DNA from: a bacterium
Lineage (GTDB): Bacteria > Myxococcota_A > Bradymonadia > Bradymonadales > Bradymonadaceae
NCBI GenBank assembly: GCA_030427705.1
Contig: JAUIBR010000034.1
Coordinates: forward strand, 1 to 64,000
Reading direction: 5' to 3'
Length of the DNA stretch: 64,000 nucleotides
A program made the translations under genes and the position numbers. The notes under the pieces were generated by a model, which had not been told where the DNA came from, did no database searches, and was given only the letters and a program-made list of their open reading frames with translations. Every line of letters begins with the position of its first letter. The first letter of the stretch is position 1. This document shows, piece by piece, positions 28,297 through 37,572 of this stretch.

Positions 28297-30120
28297 ATGA
28301 AGATTCTTATCGTCAACTGCGGAAGTTCGTCGCTCAAGGGAGCTGTGCTCGATCACGCAAGCGGAGCGCGCCACGCCAGCATCAAAGTTGAGCGAATTGG
28401 TGAGCCTGAGCCACGAATGCGCATCAACCATGGCGATTGGGAATCGATTCAAGCGGATGGCCACAAGCTGGCGCTCGAGATCGGGCTAAGCCGCCTGGTT
28501 GCCGCGCTCCCTGATGATATCAAGGTGGATGCGGTCGCTCACCGTGTGGTCCACGGGGGGGACGCGTTTGATCGCCCAACGGTCATCGACGAGGACGTAG
28601 AAGCAGCAATTGAAGAGAACTTTGTTCTGGCGCCATTGCACAATCCCGCAAACCTGGCGGGCATCAAGGCGGCACAACAGATCCTTCCCGATGTTCCACA
28701 CGTCGCAGTCTTCGATACCGCGTTCCACAGCACGCTCCCGAATCGCGCAAAAAACTACGCTATCCCTAAGTCATATGCGGCCGAACACCGTATCCGACGC
28801 TACGGTTTCCACGGAAACAGCCATCACTATGTCGCGTTGAAAGCCGCCGAATACATGGAAGCTGACGAGCGCGATCTTCGCATCATCACTTGCCATTTGG
28901 GCAATGGATGCTCGGTCGCCGCGGTGGAGTTTGGTCGTTCCGTCGAAACTTCGATGGGCATGACTCCGCTCGAAGGCCTCGTCATGGGCACTCGTGTTGG
29001 CGATATCGACCCCGGCATCCTGCTGACCATGCTGCGAAACGGCATGGACGTCGACGAGCTCGATCGATTCCTCAACAAAGAATGCGGCCTCGCCGGCCTT
29101 TCTGGTGTTGGAAACGACATGCGCGATATTGAAGAGCGCGCAGCAGACGGTGACGACGCATGCCGCCAGGCGATTCAAGTCTTCTCGCACCGAGTTCGTA
29201 AGTACATTGGTTCCTATGCAGCTGTGATGGGCGGCGTGGACGCCATCGTCTTCACGGCCGGCATTGGCGAAAATTCCAGCCAGGCCCGGCACCGCATCGC
29301 GCAACGCTTAGAGTACATGGGGGCGGTGCTGGACGAAGATGCCAACCGGGACGCAAGCGTCGACAAATTCGACAACCCTGTCGCCGAAATCTCCAGCCGC
29401 AACAGCCGCGTTCGCATCTTGGTCGTCGCGACAGACGAGCAGTTCCAGATCGCTAAAGACGCCGCGAACCACCTCATCGAAGAACAACGAAGCCACGGTG
29501 AGTTGACGATCCCGGTCGCGGTCAGCGCGCGCCACGTTCACCTTACTCAAGAGGCGGTTGAGGGCTTGTTCGGTGAAGGCTACCAACTGACCGAGCGCAA
29601 TCCGCTGTCGCAACCCGGCCAATTCGCCTGCAACGAGACGGTCACGGTCGTTGGCCCCAAACGCCAGCTTGAACGTGTCCGCATTCTTGGGCCGACCCGT
29701 TCTAAGAACCAGGTCGAAATCTCCCGTACCGATGAATTCTACTTAGGCATTGACGCTCCGGTCCGCGCTTCAGGCGATGTCGCAAACTCGCCAGGTTGCA
29801 CGCTCATCGGCACGGATGGACGCACTGTCGAGCTCAAGGAAGGCGTCATCTGTGCATGGCGACACATTCACATGACCCCCGAAGACGCCGAACTATTCGG
29901 CGTTCAGGACCGCGATGTTGTCGAGGTGGCGGTTAGCTCAGGTGGACGCGACCTTGTTTTTGGGGATGTCCTGGTTCGCGTGAAGTCTTCCTACAAGCTC
30001 GAGATGCATATCGACACCGACGAAGGAAACGCCGCCGAACTCTCCAAAGGCGCAGAAGGTGCGCTTATCAGCACCGACCAATCTGCGCATCTGACACGTC
30101 GCCGAACCAAGTACGACTGA
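28297..30120 (+). CDS. Acetate kinase-PduL phosphotransacylase fusion
   Basis: The 607-residue protein joins two enzymes. Residues 1-~395 are acetate kinase: MKILIVNCGSSSLK, HRVVHGGD, VAVFDTAFH, YGFHGNSH and GMTPLEGLVMGTRVGDIDP are all canonical. Residues ~400-600 are PduL-type phosphate acyltransferase: VSARHVHLT, GPTRSKNQVEISRTDEFYLG and AWRHIHMTPEDA supply the histidines expected to bind zinc. Together they could convert acyl-CoA plus phosphate plus ADP to acid, CoA and ATP in one polypeptide, or run in reverse for acetate activation. No microcompartment shell genes or targeting peptide are present. GGGAAC precedes the ATG. Confidence 0.93.
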   Translation: MKILIVNCGSSSLKGAVLDHASGARHASIKVERIGEPEPRMRINHGDWESIQADGHKLALEIGLSRLVAALPDDIKVDAVAHRVVHGGDAFDRPTVIDEDVEAAIEENFVLAPLHNPANLAGIKAAQQILPDVPHVAVFDTAFHSTLPNRAKNYAIPKSYAAEHRIRRYGFHGNSHHYVALKAAEYMEADERDLRIITCHLGNGCSVAAVEFGRSVETSMGMTPLEGLVMGTRVGDIDPGILLTMLRNGMDVDELDRFLNKECGLAGLSGVGNDMRDIEERAADGDDACRQAIQVFSHRVRKYIGSYAAVMGGVDAIVFTAGIGENSSQARHRIAQRLEYMGAVLDEDANRDASVDKFDNPVAEISSRNSRVRILVVATDEQFQIAKDAANHLIEEQRSHGELTIPVAVSARHVHLTQEAVEGLFGEGYQLTERNPLSQPGQFACNETVTVVGPKRQLERVRILGPTRSKNQVEISRTDEFYLGIDAPVRASGDVANSPGCTLIGTDGRTVELKEGVICAWRHIHMTPEDAELFGVQDRDVVEVAVSSGGRDLVFGDVLVRVKSSYKLEMHIDTDEGNAAELSKGAEGALISTDQSAHLTRRRTKYD

Positions 30121-30129
30121 CCAGCCTGC

Positions 30130-31986
30130 CTATTTCGGCGTCCAAGGAAGTCGGAAATAGACCAAGAAACCCAGGCAGGCGAACACGCTTGAGACAAGGA
30201 AGATATTCGTCGCCTGGCTCGGGTACATGTAGATCACGATTGGCGCCGGCAAGTAGGCAAACGCCCCCATCGAAAAACGGCGATCGACGGCCATCCCCAG
30301 GGGAAGAAACCCTGCCGAGAGGACCGCGCACTCCGCGGCGACCGCCAGCGATACCGGCATTTCGGCCCACACAGTGGACGTGCGAATGGCTGCAGCAAAA
30401 ATGTAGAGCTGGATCAGGCTGTTTACGATGATTCGGCTGGCCTTGTGGTCACGCAGATACTTGTAGGTCACCAATCCGTACACAAAGACGACTGGCGCCA
30501 ACCCGAGCGCGATCAGGTTCCCGACCAAAATGTCAGGAGTTTTCCCCGCCCAATAGAGCCACTCCGGAATATCGCTTCGGTAGAACGCAAACTTCAAGAA
30601 CGGGGCCAGGAAGAAACATACAGCCAAGGCCGCGATTCCCATCCACCGCATGCGACCGCCGACGTTCTCGTCATAGTCGTATGCGAACTTCTCCAGACGC
30701 TGCTTCTGCGCTTCGAGCGCGGCCTCTAGCTCGTCCAACCGGACCTGCTGTTCAGCCGTGTCCCCGGTCATATGGGTAAGAACAGCTCGCGCAGCAGCGA
30801 TGTTCTCCCGGCCAAGTTCGTAGTCGAACATCAGGTCAAGGCACTGCGCCAAACCACGTTTTGCGTCAGCGTTTTGCTTCCACAGTTTCAGCGCGCTCAG
30901 GAAGCCAAAGCGAACCTCGCTGTAGAGCACGGTGACCTGCTCGTGTTCATCGTCGCGAATCGCCGACCTCAGATTCGTAAGCTGCTCATGAGCCTCGGCT
31001 GCCAACGCATGACTGTCGCGGTGGGTCAGGAAATCTTCCAAGGCAACACGCAGGTCGTCGATATCCTGATAGCGATCGGCCGGATCGTGAGCCATCGCAC
31101 GCTCGCAGATGTCCACAAGCTCAACCGGTGTATCTGCGGGGTACATCCGGTCGCGACCTTCGTAGACGAATCGCAGCGCCTCGAAGAGCGAATCCCCCCG
31201 ATTGGGCGGTGCACCGGTGGCAACGTGATAGAGAGCTGCGCCCACCAGAAAGACATCCGTATGAACGCCAAGCCCCGCCCCTTGCCCGATGGTCATTTCA
31301 GGTGCCATGTATCCGGGCGTGCCGACGACCTCGTTCGCATCGCCTGCGTAGGGAATCTTCGGCGAGTCGGGATCCATCGAAACGGCCAGACCCCAATCCA
31401 ACAAATAGACCTCGCCATACGACCCAACCATGACATTTTCTGGCTTGATATCTCGGTGCACAATCTGGCGGTCGTGAGCCAGTGATAATGCGCGACAGAT
31501 CGAGATCGTGATGCCGACATGGAACGACAACCAATCGCCTTCGACAGGGGTTTGGCGGTCGACATAGTCGTTCCAAGCCGTCCCATCGATGCGCTTCATG
31601 ACGATAATGGGCCGGCCGTTATTGTCCTGACCGATGATGTGAACGGGGACGACGTTGGGGTGCTCGACCATCCCCATGACACGTGCTTCTTGGAGCAGCG
31701 CATTCTCGGCCGCGCGCGAGCCCTCGGACCGAACCGTTTTGATAGCTACATCGCGGTTTAGAGAGCTCTGGTGCGCCAGGTGGACGACACCCATTCCGCC
31801 GCTACCCAGGATCTGTGAGATTTGAAAGTGTGAGTCCGCATCGTCGCCGACCGGAAGTTGCGGCAGAGAATCACGAAGCGTGTCACGAGGGCTTTGCTCG
31901 CGCACGAGGGTCTTATCGAGATCGGCCTCGATCGTTCGGTCGAGACCTAGTGTCTCCCAGACTTCTTGGAACGTGGGTTCTGCCAT
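30130..31986 (-). CDS. Membrane Ser/Thr protein kinase
   Basis: The 618-residue protein starts at ATG 31986 (AGGAG upstream). The kinase domain covers residues ~45-320: glycine loop GSGGMGVV, VAIK lysine, HRDIKPENV catalytic loop, a DWG instead of DFG motif (VYLLDWGLAV) and APE in GYMAPE. A helical, coiled-coil-prone region follows, then a C-terminal membrane domain of about five hydrophobic segments from MGIAALAVCFFLAPF onward. This differs from the usual single-TM PknB layout. Its stop lies 9 bp from the convergent AckA-PduL stop. Confidence 0.9.
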   Translation of the reverse strand: MAEPTFQEVWETLGLDRTIEADLDKTLVREQSPRDTLRDSLPQLPVGDDADSHFQISQILGSGGMGVVHLAHQSSLNRDVAIKTVRSEGSRAAENALLQEARVMGMVEHPNVVPVHIIGQDNNGRPIIVMKRIDGTAWNDYVDRQTPVEGDWLSFHVGITISICRALSLAHDRQIVHRDIKPENVMVGSYGEVYLLDWGLAVSMDPDSPKIPYAGDANEVVGTPGYMAPEMTIGQGAGLGVHTDVFLVGAALYHVATGAPPNRGDSLFEALRFVYEGRDRMYPADTPVELVDICERAMAHDPADRYQDIDDLRVALEDFLTHRDSHALAAEAHEQLTNLRSAIRDDEHEQVTVLYSEVRFGFLSALKLWKQNADAKRGLAQCLDLMFDYELGRENIAAARAVLTHMTGDTAEQQVRLDELEAALEAQKQRLEKFAYDYDENVGGRMRWMGIAALAVCFFLAPFLKFAFYRSDIPEWLYWAGKTPDILVGNLIALGLAPVVFVYGLVTYKYLRDHKASRIIVNSLIQLYIFAAAIRTSTVWAEMPVSLAVAAECAVLSAGFLPLGMAVDRRFSMGAFAYLPAPIVIYMYPSQATNIFLVSSVFACLGFLVYFRLPWTPK

Positions 31987-32006
31987 GCGGGCTCCTACCC
32001 GCGAGA

Positions 32007-32675
32007 CTAGCTTGGAATCACGTAATAGAGAACCGCGATGACGTGGCAGGTGCTGCCACCCATCACGAACAGGTGCCAAACTGCATGGGCAAACTTGCGG
32101 TCGAGTCGGTAGAACAGCACGCCTAAAGAGTAGACGATTCCGCCGCCGACCAAGAGCGCAACACCGACAGGATCAAGCAGTTCAAGCAAGGGTTTGATGC
32201 CAAAGACAGCCATCCAACCCATCACCAGATACAGGACGATTCCGGCGTCCTCATGCCGGTTTTTGATCCGCAGCTTTTGAATCACACCCACCAAGCCCAC
32301 AGCCCAAACTGCCGTGAATAGCGCCAGCCCCAGATTGTCGCGCAGAGTGACCAAGGTGAACGGCGTGTAGGTTCCAGCGATCAGAAAGTAAATAGCCGCA
32401 TGGTCTGCGACTCGCAGCCACTTTTTGACACGTTTATTCCAGACAGCGTGATAGAGCGTGGACGATAGGTACACCATGACCAGGGTCGCACCGAACACGG
32501 CGCAGCTAGCCACGTGCCACACATCTCCATGCGTGGCGGCCTCGTAAATCATCACCGACATCGCGGCGATCGAGAGGATGAGGCCGATACCATGGGTTAA
32601 GGTATTGGCGATTTCATCCGCGACTGTTGTATCAGGAAGCCCATGATACGACTGCGTGGGCTCTTCGGGCTGCAT
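32007..32675 (-). CDS. Hemolysin III / PAQR-family membrane protein
   Basis: The 222-residue protein has seven hydrophobic segments and the family residues: ANTLTHGIGL near the N-terminus, SSTLYHAVW, DHAAIYFLIAGTYTPF and a C-terminal FAHAVWHLFVMGGSTCHV, which together give the conserved Ser/Asp/His metal site of PAQR proteins. Biochemical role is unsettled for bacterial members despite the 'hemolysin III' name. It ends 20 bp before the kinase start on the same strand, so both may be co-transcribed. Confidence 0.9.
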   Translation of the reverse strand: MQPEEPTQSYHGLPDTTVADEIANTLTHGIGLILSIAAMSVMIYEAATHGDVWHVASCAVFGATLVMVYLSSTLYHAVWNKRVKKWLRVADHAAIYFLIAGTYTPFTLVTLRDNLGLALFTAVWAVGLVGVIQKLRIKNRHEDAGIVLYLVMGWMAVFGIKPLLELLDPVGVALLVGGGIVYSLGVLFYRLDRKFAHAVWHLFVMGGSTCHVIAVLYYVIPS

Positions 32676-32716
32676 TGTACGTCCTTAGATTGCTGCTACA
32701 CCCAATATAGTGACGT

Positions 32717-33802
32717 TCAGTACAAAACGCCACCGCTGTCACTGCAGACCGCCGGTGGAATCTCGATGCACTTCATTCCATCACAGATCGAGCCGGATTT
32801 GCATTGAACAGGGATGTTGTCGCTCGAGACGCACGAATCGCCTTTACCCGGTTGGTCAGCGCATTTGCTATCGATGCAGACCAGCCCTTCGGCACAACGA
32901 ATCGCGGATTGAAGCAAACAATCGTCGCCACGTTGCGGGATGGCAACGCACGATGCGCCTTCCGCTGACGGCATACAAACCGCGCCATCCGCACAGGTCG
33001 AGATGCACGATTCTCCGATGGCAGGAGGTTCAACACATTTCATTTCGGTGCTGCACGTACCCGACTCGCATTGAAGCGGTTGGATGCAGTCACCGCCAAG
33101 TGCGACGAGTTCTGCGCAGACTTGTCCGTTCTGGAAGTCGCAGAACAGGCCCTCGGCGCAAATTGCTTGTGAGCAGTCTTCGCCCAAGGCCGGAGCGGCG
33201 CGGCAGAACGACTGGTTCGGATCGTCGGTGTCAGGCAGACACAGCAAGTCTTCGGCGCAAACGCCCGCGAACTCGGCGTCTACATCGCGACATACCTGGC
33301 CTTCCTCGATATTGACTCCCGTGTTTGCGCACGGCACCTGGCATGTCCCCAAGCAAATCAACCCCTGCTGACAATCTGAACGGCTGAAGCCACCGTCACA
33401 CTCCTCACCCTCGGCTTTCGTTCCGTGGAAGATCTGGCACGTCTCGCCCACGCAGTATGGAATGTCGCCAACTCCGGGTTTCGCGCAGCCGCGGTCCAAC
33501 ATAGCGTTGAGCCGCTTGGCGAGGCAGTCGCCGTCGTAGGTGAGGCCGTCTTCCTTGGCGTCCTCGGAGCTCGCTTGCCACGCAAACTGAAGTCCGGTTT
33601 CGCAGCCCGTTAATGAGACCATCGCGAAGTCGCCGCAATTGCACTCTTCGTATTGATAACAAACGCGCTCTGCCACTTCGTCATCTGCGTCGCTCTCGGA
33701 AACGGGTCCGTCCAGTCGGTCGGGTTCATCGTCGCAGGCAACGGCAAAACACAAACAGACACACAACGCTGACAACAACGCCCATCGGTTGGTCGCACTC
33801 AT
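32717..33802 (-). CDS. Cys-rich lipoprotein
   Basis: The 361-residue protein has a signal peptide with lipobox CFAVACDDE. The mature part is a series of Cys-rich modules of the kind GEECDGGFSRSDCQQGLICLG and CVEPPAIGESCISTCADGAVC, each with about four to six cysteines and likely disulfide-bonded outside the cytoplasm. Such proteins are abundant in Myxococcota; ligand unknown. Related modules occur in the FG-GAP protein at 8.4-12.4 kb. Confidence 0.8.
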   Translation of the reverse strand: MSATNRWALLSALCVCLCFAVACDDEPDRLDGPVSESDADDEVAERVCYQYEECNCGDFAMVSLTGCETGLQFAWQASSEDAKEDGLTYDGDCLAKRLNAMLDRGCAKPGVGDIPYCVGETCQIFHGTKAEGEECDGGFSRSDCQQGLICLGTCQVPCANTGVNIEEGQVCRDVDAEFAGVCAEDLLCLPDTDDPNQSFCRAAPALGEDCSQAICAEGLFCDFQNGQVCAELVALGGDCIQPLQCESGTCSTEMKCVEPPAIGESCISTCADGAVCMPSAEGASCVAIPQRGDDCLLQSAIRCAEGLVCIDSKCADQPGKGDSCVSSDNIPVQCKSGSICDGMKCIEIPPAVCSDSGGVLY

Positions 33803-33871
33803 TCAGTCTCCTTTGGTTGGCTTAAGACAAGCCTATGGTGGATTTTGGGATTTGACGACGAGAATTCGCAA

Positions 33872-34840
33872 TCATTCAATCCGGCGAGGGGCTGGGGGGC
33901 CAGAGGCTAGGGGGCTAGCGGCTAGGGGGCTTGGGGCTTGGGGCTCGCGGCGTTTGGTGGCGGTGACGATGGCGTATGAGAACGACGAGCGGTAGAGGCC
34001 TACGAGCATCGTGAGCAGGGATGAGAATGCGTTGCGAAGGCGCCAGAGCTTCAGTTCCTTTGGATTCGAGAGCAATTTCAGGATGAACAGGAACGTTACC
34101 CAGGGGACATGGGCGACCGACGGTGCGACTCGCCAGCTTACGTCATTGACCTGAACGTCTTCGAACCCTTCGGCTTCAAGTCGTGCTCGGAACGCGTCGA
34201 TGTTTGCCAGCTCTGGCAGAGCCCAGTTCTTGCAGAGCTGTTTGTAGGCGAACGACTTTAGGCCGTGCATTGGCTTCGCGTCGGTGCGAAATCCGTCGGC
34301 GACCACCAAGCGTCCACCCGGTTTCAGAATACGGGCAGCCTCCTTCACATACGCAGCTTTGTCGGCCCCCGGACAGTGGCAGGCGGCTTCCAAACTGTAG
34401 GCAGCGTCGAACGAGTCCGATGGCAGACCGGACCGCGTGTAGTCACGCTTCAAAACCTCCAGATTGTCAGCCCGACAGGAAATCATGTTTCTGCGCCGTG
34501 CTTGCTCGACCTGCCAATCCACGATTGTCAGCCCCGTCCAGCGAACGTTGGGATTGCGAAGCGCGCCCCACCGCATCGTTGCTCCGAGTCCACAGCCCAT
34601 ATCGAGCACCTGGTTTCCAGAATTCAGCCGAAGTCGGCCAATGACTTCGTCGTTCATGTTGTCCACCATTTTGGCGCGATTGAAGACCTCCATCGGGCTG
34701 CGGATATAACCGAAGTGCATGTTGAAATCGTCGTTCCAAAGCTCGTAATCCTGTCCGGCTTCGCTGTAGTAATTGACGATGTCCGAGCCCTTTTCACGCT
34801 CGGGTCGAATTGCGATTTCTGTGTGCGTTGTTGCTGTCAT
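33872..34840 (-). CDS. SAM-dependent methyltransferase
   Basis: The 322-residue protein starts at ATG 34840 after AAAGGAGG. Motif I VLDMGCGLGATMRWG, GLTIVDWQVEQARRR and DAAYSLEAACHCPGADKAAYVKEAARILKPGGRLVVAD match class I methyltransferases of the sterol/tocopherol C-methyltransferase-like group; the FGYIRSP segment near residue 50 also fits. Substrate is probably a small lipid-like or prenyl compound, but this is unproven. The last ~25 residues (Pro/Ala/Ser-rich) are encoded by a simple GGGGCTAGCGGCTAG-type repeat, suggesting a recent 3' extension. Confidence 0.85.
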   Translation of the reverse strand: MTATTHTEIAIRPEREKGSDIVNYYSEAGQDYELWNDDFNMHFGYIRSPMEVFNRAKMVDNMNDEVIGRLRLNSGNQVLDMGCGLGATMRWGALRNPNVRWTGLTIVDWQVEQARRRNMISCRADNLEVLKRDYTRSGLPSDSFDAAYSLEAACHCPGADKAAYVKEAARILKPGGRLVVADGFRTDAKPMHGLKSFAYKQLCKNWALPELANIDAFRARLEAEGFEDVQVNDVSWRVAPSVAHVPWVTFLFILKLLSNPKELKLWRLRNAFSSLLTMLVGLYRSSFSYAIVTATKRREPQAPSPLAASPLASGPPAPRRIE

Positions 34841-35042
34841 GTCAGCCTCCTTTCGTTTGCATATCCAGGACAGCACGGTTCGTGCCGAACTCGCCAAAGA
34901 CCGCAAACGCTAGAAATACTGCGGCCCATCGCAATTTCACCGTGTGCGGTTGGCACCACGAAGTGTCAAGAACGTGGACGCAACCGCCGAGCAGCTTGAT
35001 AGCCATTGAATCCATAGCCTTTGCCGTGAGAGACTTCCGCGC

Positions 35043-35639
35043 ATGAAGCGCGTCATCCAAACCCTTGCTTGCTGTTGCATCCTGCTGGCGACATCCACCG
35101 CTCATGCGGCCTCTGATGTCGTCCCAACGGTTTCGATCGGCGTGTTCTTCGAGTTCGGAGATGAAGCTGGATTCGCCGGTGGGTTCGATGTGTGGGCTGG
35201 CGCGGCGATGTATCCATTGCTCGATGACCCAGCAGCGGATGGCGCAACCCTCATGGTTGCAGCGGGACTGCAGCTTCGAACAGGAATGATTCCGTTACTG
35301 ACAGGTCCGAACCAGATTTCGCCGCAGCTGCGGACAGGAATCGCATGGTTGGGTGGCGTCGGGCACCTCACACGCGACACCGAATTCAAGAATCAAGCGT
35401 TCAGCAACGCCAAGCTATACGCTATCACCGGCTATCGCTGGGCCTTCGAGTTTGGATTGGACAACCTCAAACGCAAACGAAAGGACGAAAACGCATTCCG
35501 ATTCGGAATTGGAAGCGTTGTTCCACTGATCCCCGATACCCTTGAAGTACCTATGCTTAATGGTGTTGACGTACTTGGGGACGTCAATCTGGACGGCTCG
35601 TTCGACCGATTTGGATTTTCGGTGTTTGCAGGCTTCTAA
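35043..35639 (+). CDS. Secreted or outer-membrane protein of unknown function
   Basis: The 198-residue protein has a cleavable signal peptide (QTLACCCILLATSTAHAA) and a mature part of alternating hydrophobic strands (VSIGVFFEFGD, GGFDVWAGAAMYPLL) ending SFDRFGFSVFAGF, whose terminal aromatic strand suggests a small outer-membrane barrel. No family recognised. It diverges from the methyltransferase across a 202-bp gap and converges on the kinase gene 3 bp away. Confidence 0.65.
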   Translation: MKRVIQTLACCCILLATSTAHAASDVVPTVSIGVFFEFGDEAGFAGGFDVWAGAAMYPLLDDPAADGATLMVAAGLQLRTGMIPLLTGPNQISPQLRTGIAWLGGVGHLTRDTEFKNQAFSNAKLYAITGYRWAFEFGLDNLKRKRKDENAFRFGIGSVVPLIPDTLEVPMLNGVDVLGDVNLDGSFDRFGFSVFAGF

Positions 35640-35642
35640 CGC

Positions 35643-37430
35643 CTATTTCATGGCTTCTTTCAGGTCCCAAGGCACCCGGTCGCCAGCGATAGGCTGCAAG
35701 AACACGATATAGCCGTCGTGACGGTAGGAAACCTCGGGCGGGTCGGCCTCAGGCATGGAATCCAGCATCGTATCGCCCGAGAACGTGAAGCTGACCAGAA
35801 CCTTGTCGCCGTGCTTCTCCATCATGAAGCTCGATACCTCTTCCTCATCGGTCCTTCGGGTACCTTGACCCGAGAAACGCCATCCCCGCGATTTCGCCTC
35901 TTTTAGATGCCCAAAGACGAGCTTCTTGGTCTCTTCAGCCGACGGGAGTTCAACCAGCGGCGGGACCTCAATGAACTCATTTGGTGGATCATCTTCTTCA
36001 ATGGCCACCTGACCCGCAGTTTGCGCCTGACCATCCTCTGGATCAGGCTCGGTTTCGCCTGAGTTCATGAACATGAAACCCAAGCCACCCGCAACCAACA
36101 GCGCCACCAGGACACCGATAAACAGCGGCGCCTTCGATGGTTTTGGCGGTGGCGGACGCACCTTAAACGCCGGTTTCTCTTCAACGACCTCGATGTTTAC
36201 ATCGACGTCGTCTTCGACATCTGACCTGAAATCGAGCGGTTCCGACTCCGGTCCGTCGAAATTCAGTTGTTCCATAACTGCATCGACTTCCGCGCGTGGA
36301 ACCTCTGTGCTGACAACCGTGTGCGCAATATCTAGCTCAACTTCGCTCATGTCCGATGCGGCTAGATCCAGCCCATCTCGTCGGAACTGTGGTGCGGGGT
36401 CGTCGTCGAAGTCTAGATTTCCGGTGACCAAAAAATCGTCTCCACCGGCATCGTAGGCGGGCATTTCCTGCATCGTGTCCAATCGCTCAAACTCAGACAC
36501 ATGGTAGAACTCCGAGAGGTCTTCGGAATCTGTGCGCAGACGATTGCGAATCCCATATTCGACCTGCAGATCTTCGATCTGCTCCATGAGGTCGATGGCA
36601 TTCGCCGGCCGCTCTTCGGGTGTCTTCGCCAATAACATCGCGATGAACTCCGCCACATCTGACGGCACATCTGGGCGTTTGGTACGCACATCCGGAGCGA
36701 TCTCGTTGGCATGCGAAAGGACAATCTGCACCACTGACCGAAACTCAAAGACAGGCTCGCCCACCAGCATGTCATACAGGATTGCGCCTAACCCATAGAA
36801 GTCAGACTGCGGCACAGGTGGCCGCGCTTTGGCCTGTTCCGGCGACAGATAGGTAGGCGTTCCGTAAATCCCCTCTTCCATCGTCGCATCGTTGTCTTCA
36901 ATCGGTCGTGCGATCCCGAAATCGACCAGACGGAATCGCAGCGCACCATGTGCAACGCGCGTGACCAGCACATTATCTGGCTTGAGGTCGCGGTGAATGA
37001 CGTTGTGCGCATGCGCTTCAGCCAGCGCCGCAGCGATTTGATTGGCGAGTACCAGAACGAACTCAACGCTCATCTGCTGGCCGGCAACCACATCGGCGAG
37101 CGGCTTGCCTTCGACATACTCAAGGACGGCAAAGAGCATCCCATCTGCGCTGTCGCCGAAGTCCAACAAACCCACAATATTCGGGTGCGAGAACGTTGCC
37201 ATGGTCTTGGCTTCCTGTAGGAAGCGACGTCTCAACTGAGGGTCGTTCGACAGCTCGGAGCGGATGACCTTAATCGCAACTTTGCGCGCCACACTGACCT
37301 GAACCCCTGCATACACGCGGCCCATCGCGCCTTCACCGATCAATTCGGTCACCTTGTAGCGACCGTCGAGCGTGAGGCCCTTCAGGGTTTTGGAGTCCGC
37401 CCCGGTGTTTTCGAGATCGAAGCCGGCCAT
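35643..37430 (-). CDS. PknB-type Ser/Thr protein kinase
   Basis: The 595-residue protein has an N-terminal kinase domain (residues ~22-290): GEGAMGRVY, VAIKVI, HRDLKPDNVLV, DFGIARP and GTPTYLSPEQ are intact, so it should be active. A ~150-residue acidic, low-complexity linker follows, a single membrane segment (APLFIGVLVALLVAGGLGFMF) near residue 440, and a ~130-residue extracytoplasmic C-terminal domain. This is the classical receptor-kinase layout. Three 21-bp tandem repeats lie about 50 bp upstream of the start. Confidence 0.92.
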   Translation of the reverse strand: MAGFDLENTGADSKTLKGLTLDGRYKVTELIGEGAMGRVYAGVQVSVARKVAIKVIRSELSNDPQLRRRFLQEAKTMATFSHPNIVGLLDFGDSADGMLFAVLEYVEGKPLADVVAGQQMSVEFVLVLANQIAAALAEAHAHNVIHRDLKPDNVLVTRVAHGALRFRLVDFGIARPIEDNDATMEEGIYGTPTYLSPEQAKARPPVPQSDFYGLGAILYDMLVGEPVFEFRSVVQIVLSHANEIAPDVRTKRPDVPSDVAEFIAMLLAKTPEERPANAIDLMEQIEDLQVEYGIRNRLRTDSEDLSEFYHVSEFERLDTMQEMPAYDAGGDDFLVTGNLDFDDDPAPQFRRDGLDLAASDMSEVELDIAHTVVSTEVPRAEVDAVMEQLNFDGPESEPLDFRSDVEDDVDVNIEVVEEKPAFKVRPPPPKPSKAPLFIGVLVALLVAGGLGFMFMNSGETEPDPEDGQAQTAGQVAIEEDDPPNEFIEVPPLVELPSAEETKKLVFGHLKEAKSRGWRFSGQGTRRTDEEEVSSFMMEKHGDKVLVSFTFSGDTMLDSMPEADPPEVSYRHDGYIVFLQPIAGDRVPWDLKEAMK

Positions 37431-37480
37431 GTGTACTCAAGTGGTTTTCATGAATAGTAGCCCTGCTGACCGGCGACGCA

Positions 37481-37543
37481 AAGTCTCTTAGTAAGGCGGG
37501 GAAGTCTCATAGTGAGGCGGGGAAGGTTCTTAGTGAGGCGGGA
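37481..37543. repeat. Three tandem 21-bp repeats upstream of the kinase gene
   Basis: Units at 37481, 37502 and 37523 share the pattern AAGTCTCTTAGTGAGGCGGGG with two to four differences each. They lie in the 142-bp gap between the kinase start and the next minus-strand gene's stop, so they may bind a regulator of the kinase gene, or be neutral. Confidence 0.7.
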
Positions 37544-37572
37544 AAGTGGATAAGACGGTGAAGACTGAGAGT

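Noticed and set aside
28771-29304. 177-codon frame antisense to the AckA-PduL gene
   Set aside because: It lies inside strongly conserved acetate kinase coding sequence and shows no motif.
30130-30160. CTATTTC...GAAATAG hairpin at the AckA-PduL/kinase convergent junction as a terminator
   Set aside because: Only a 7-bp stem with a long loop and no T tract on either strand; not listed as a feature.
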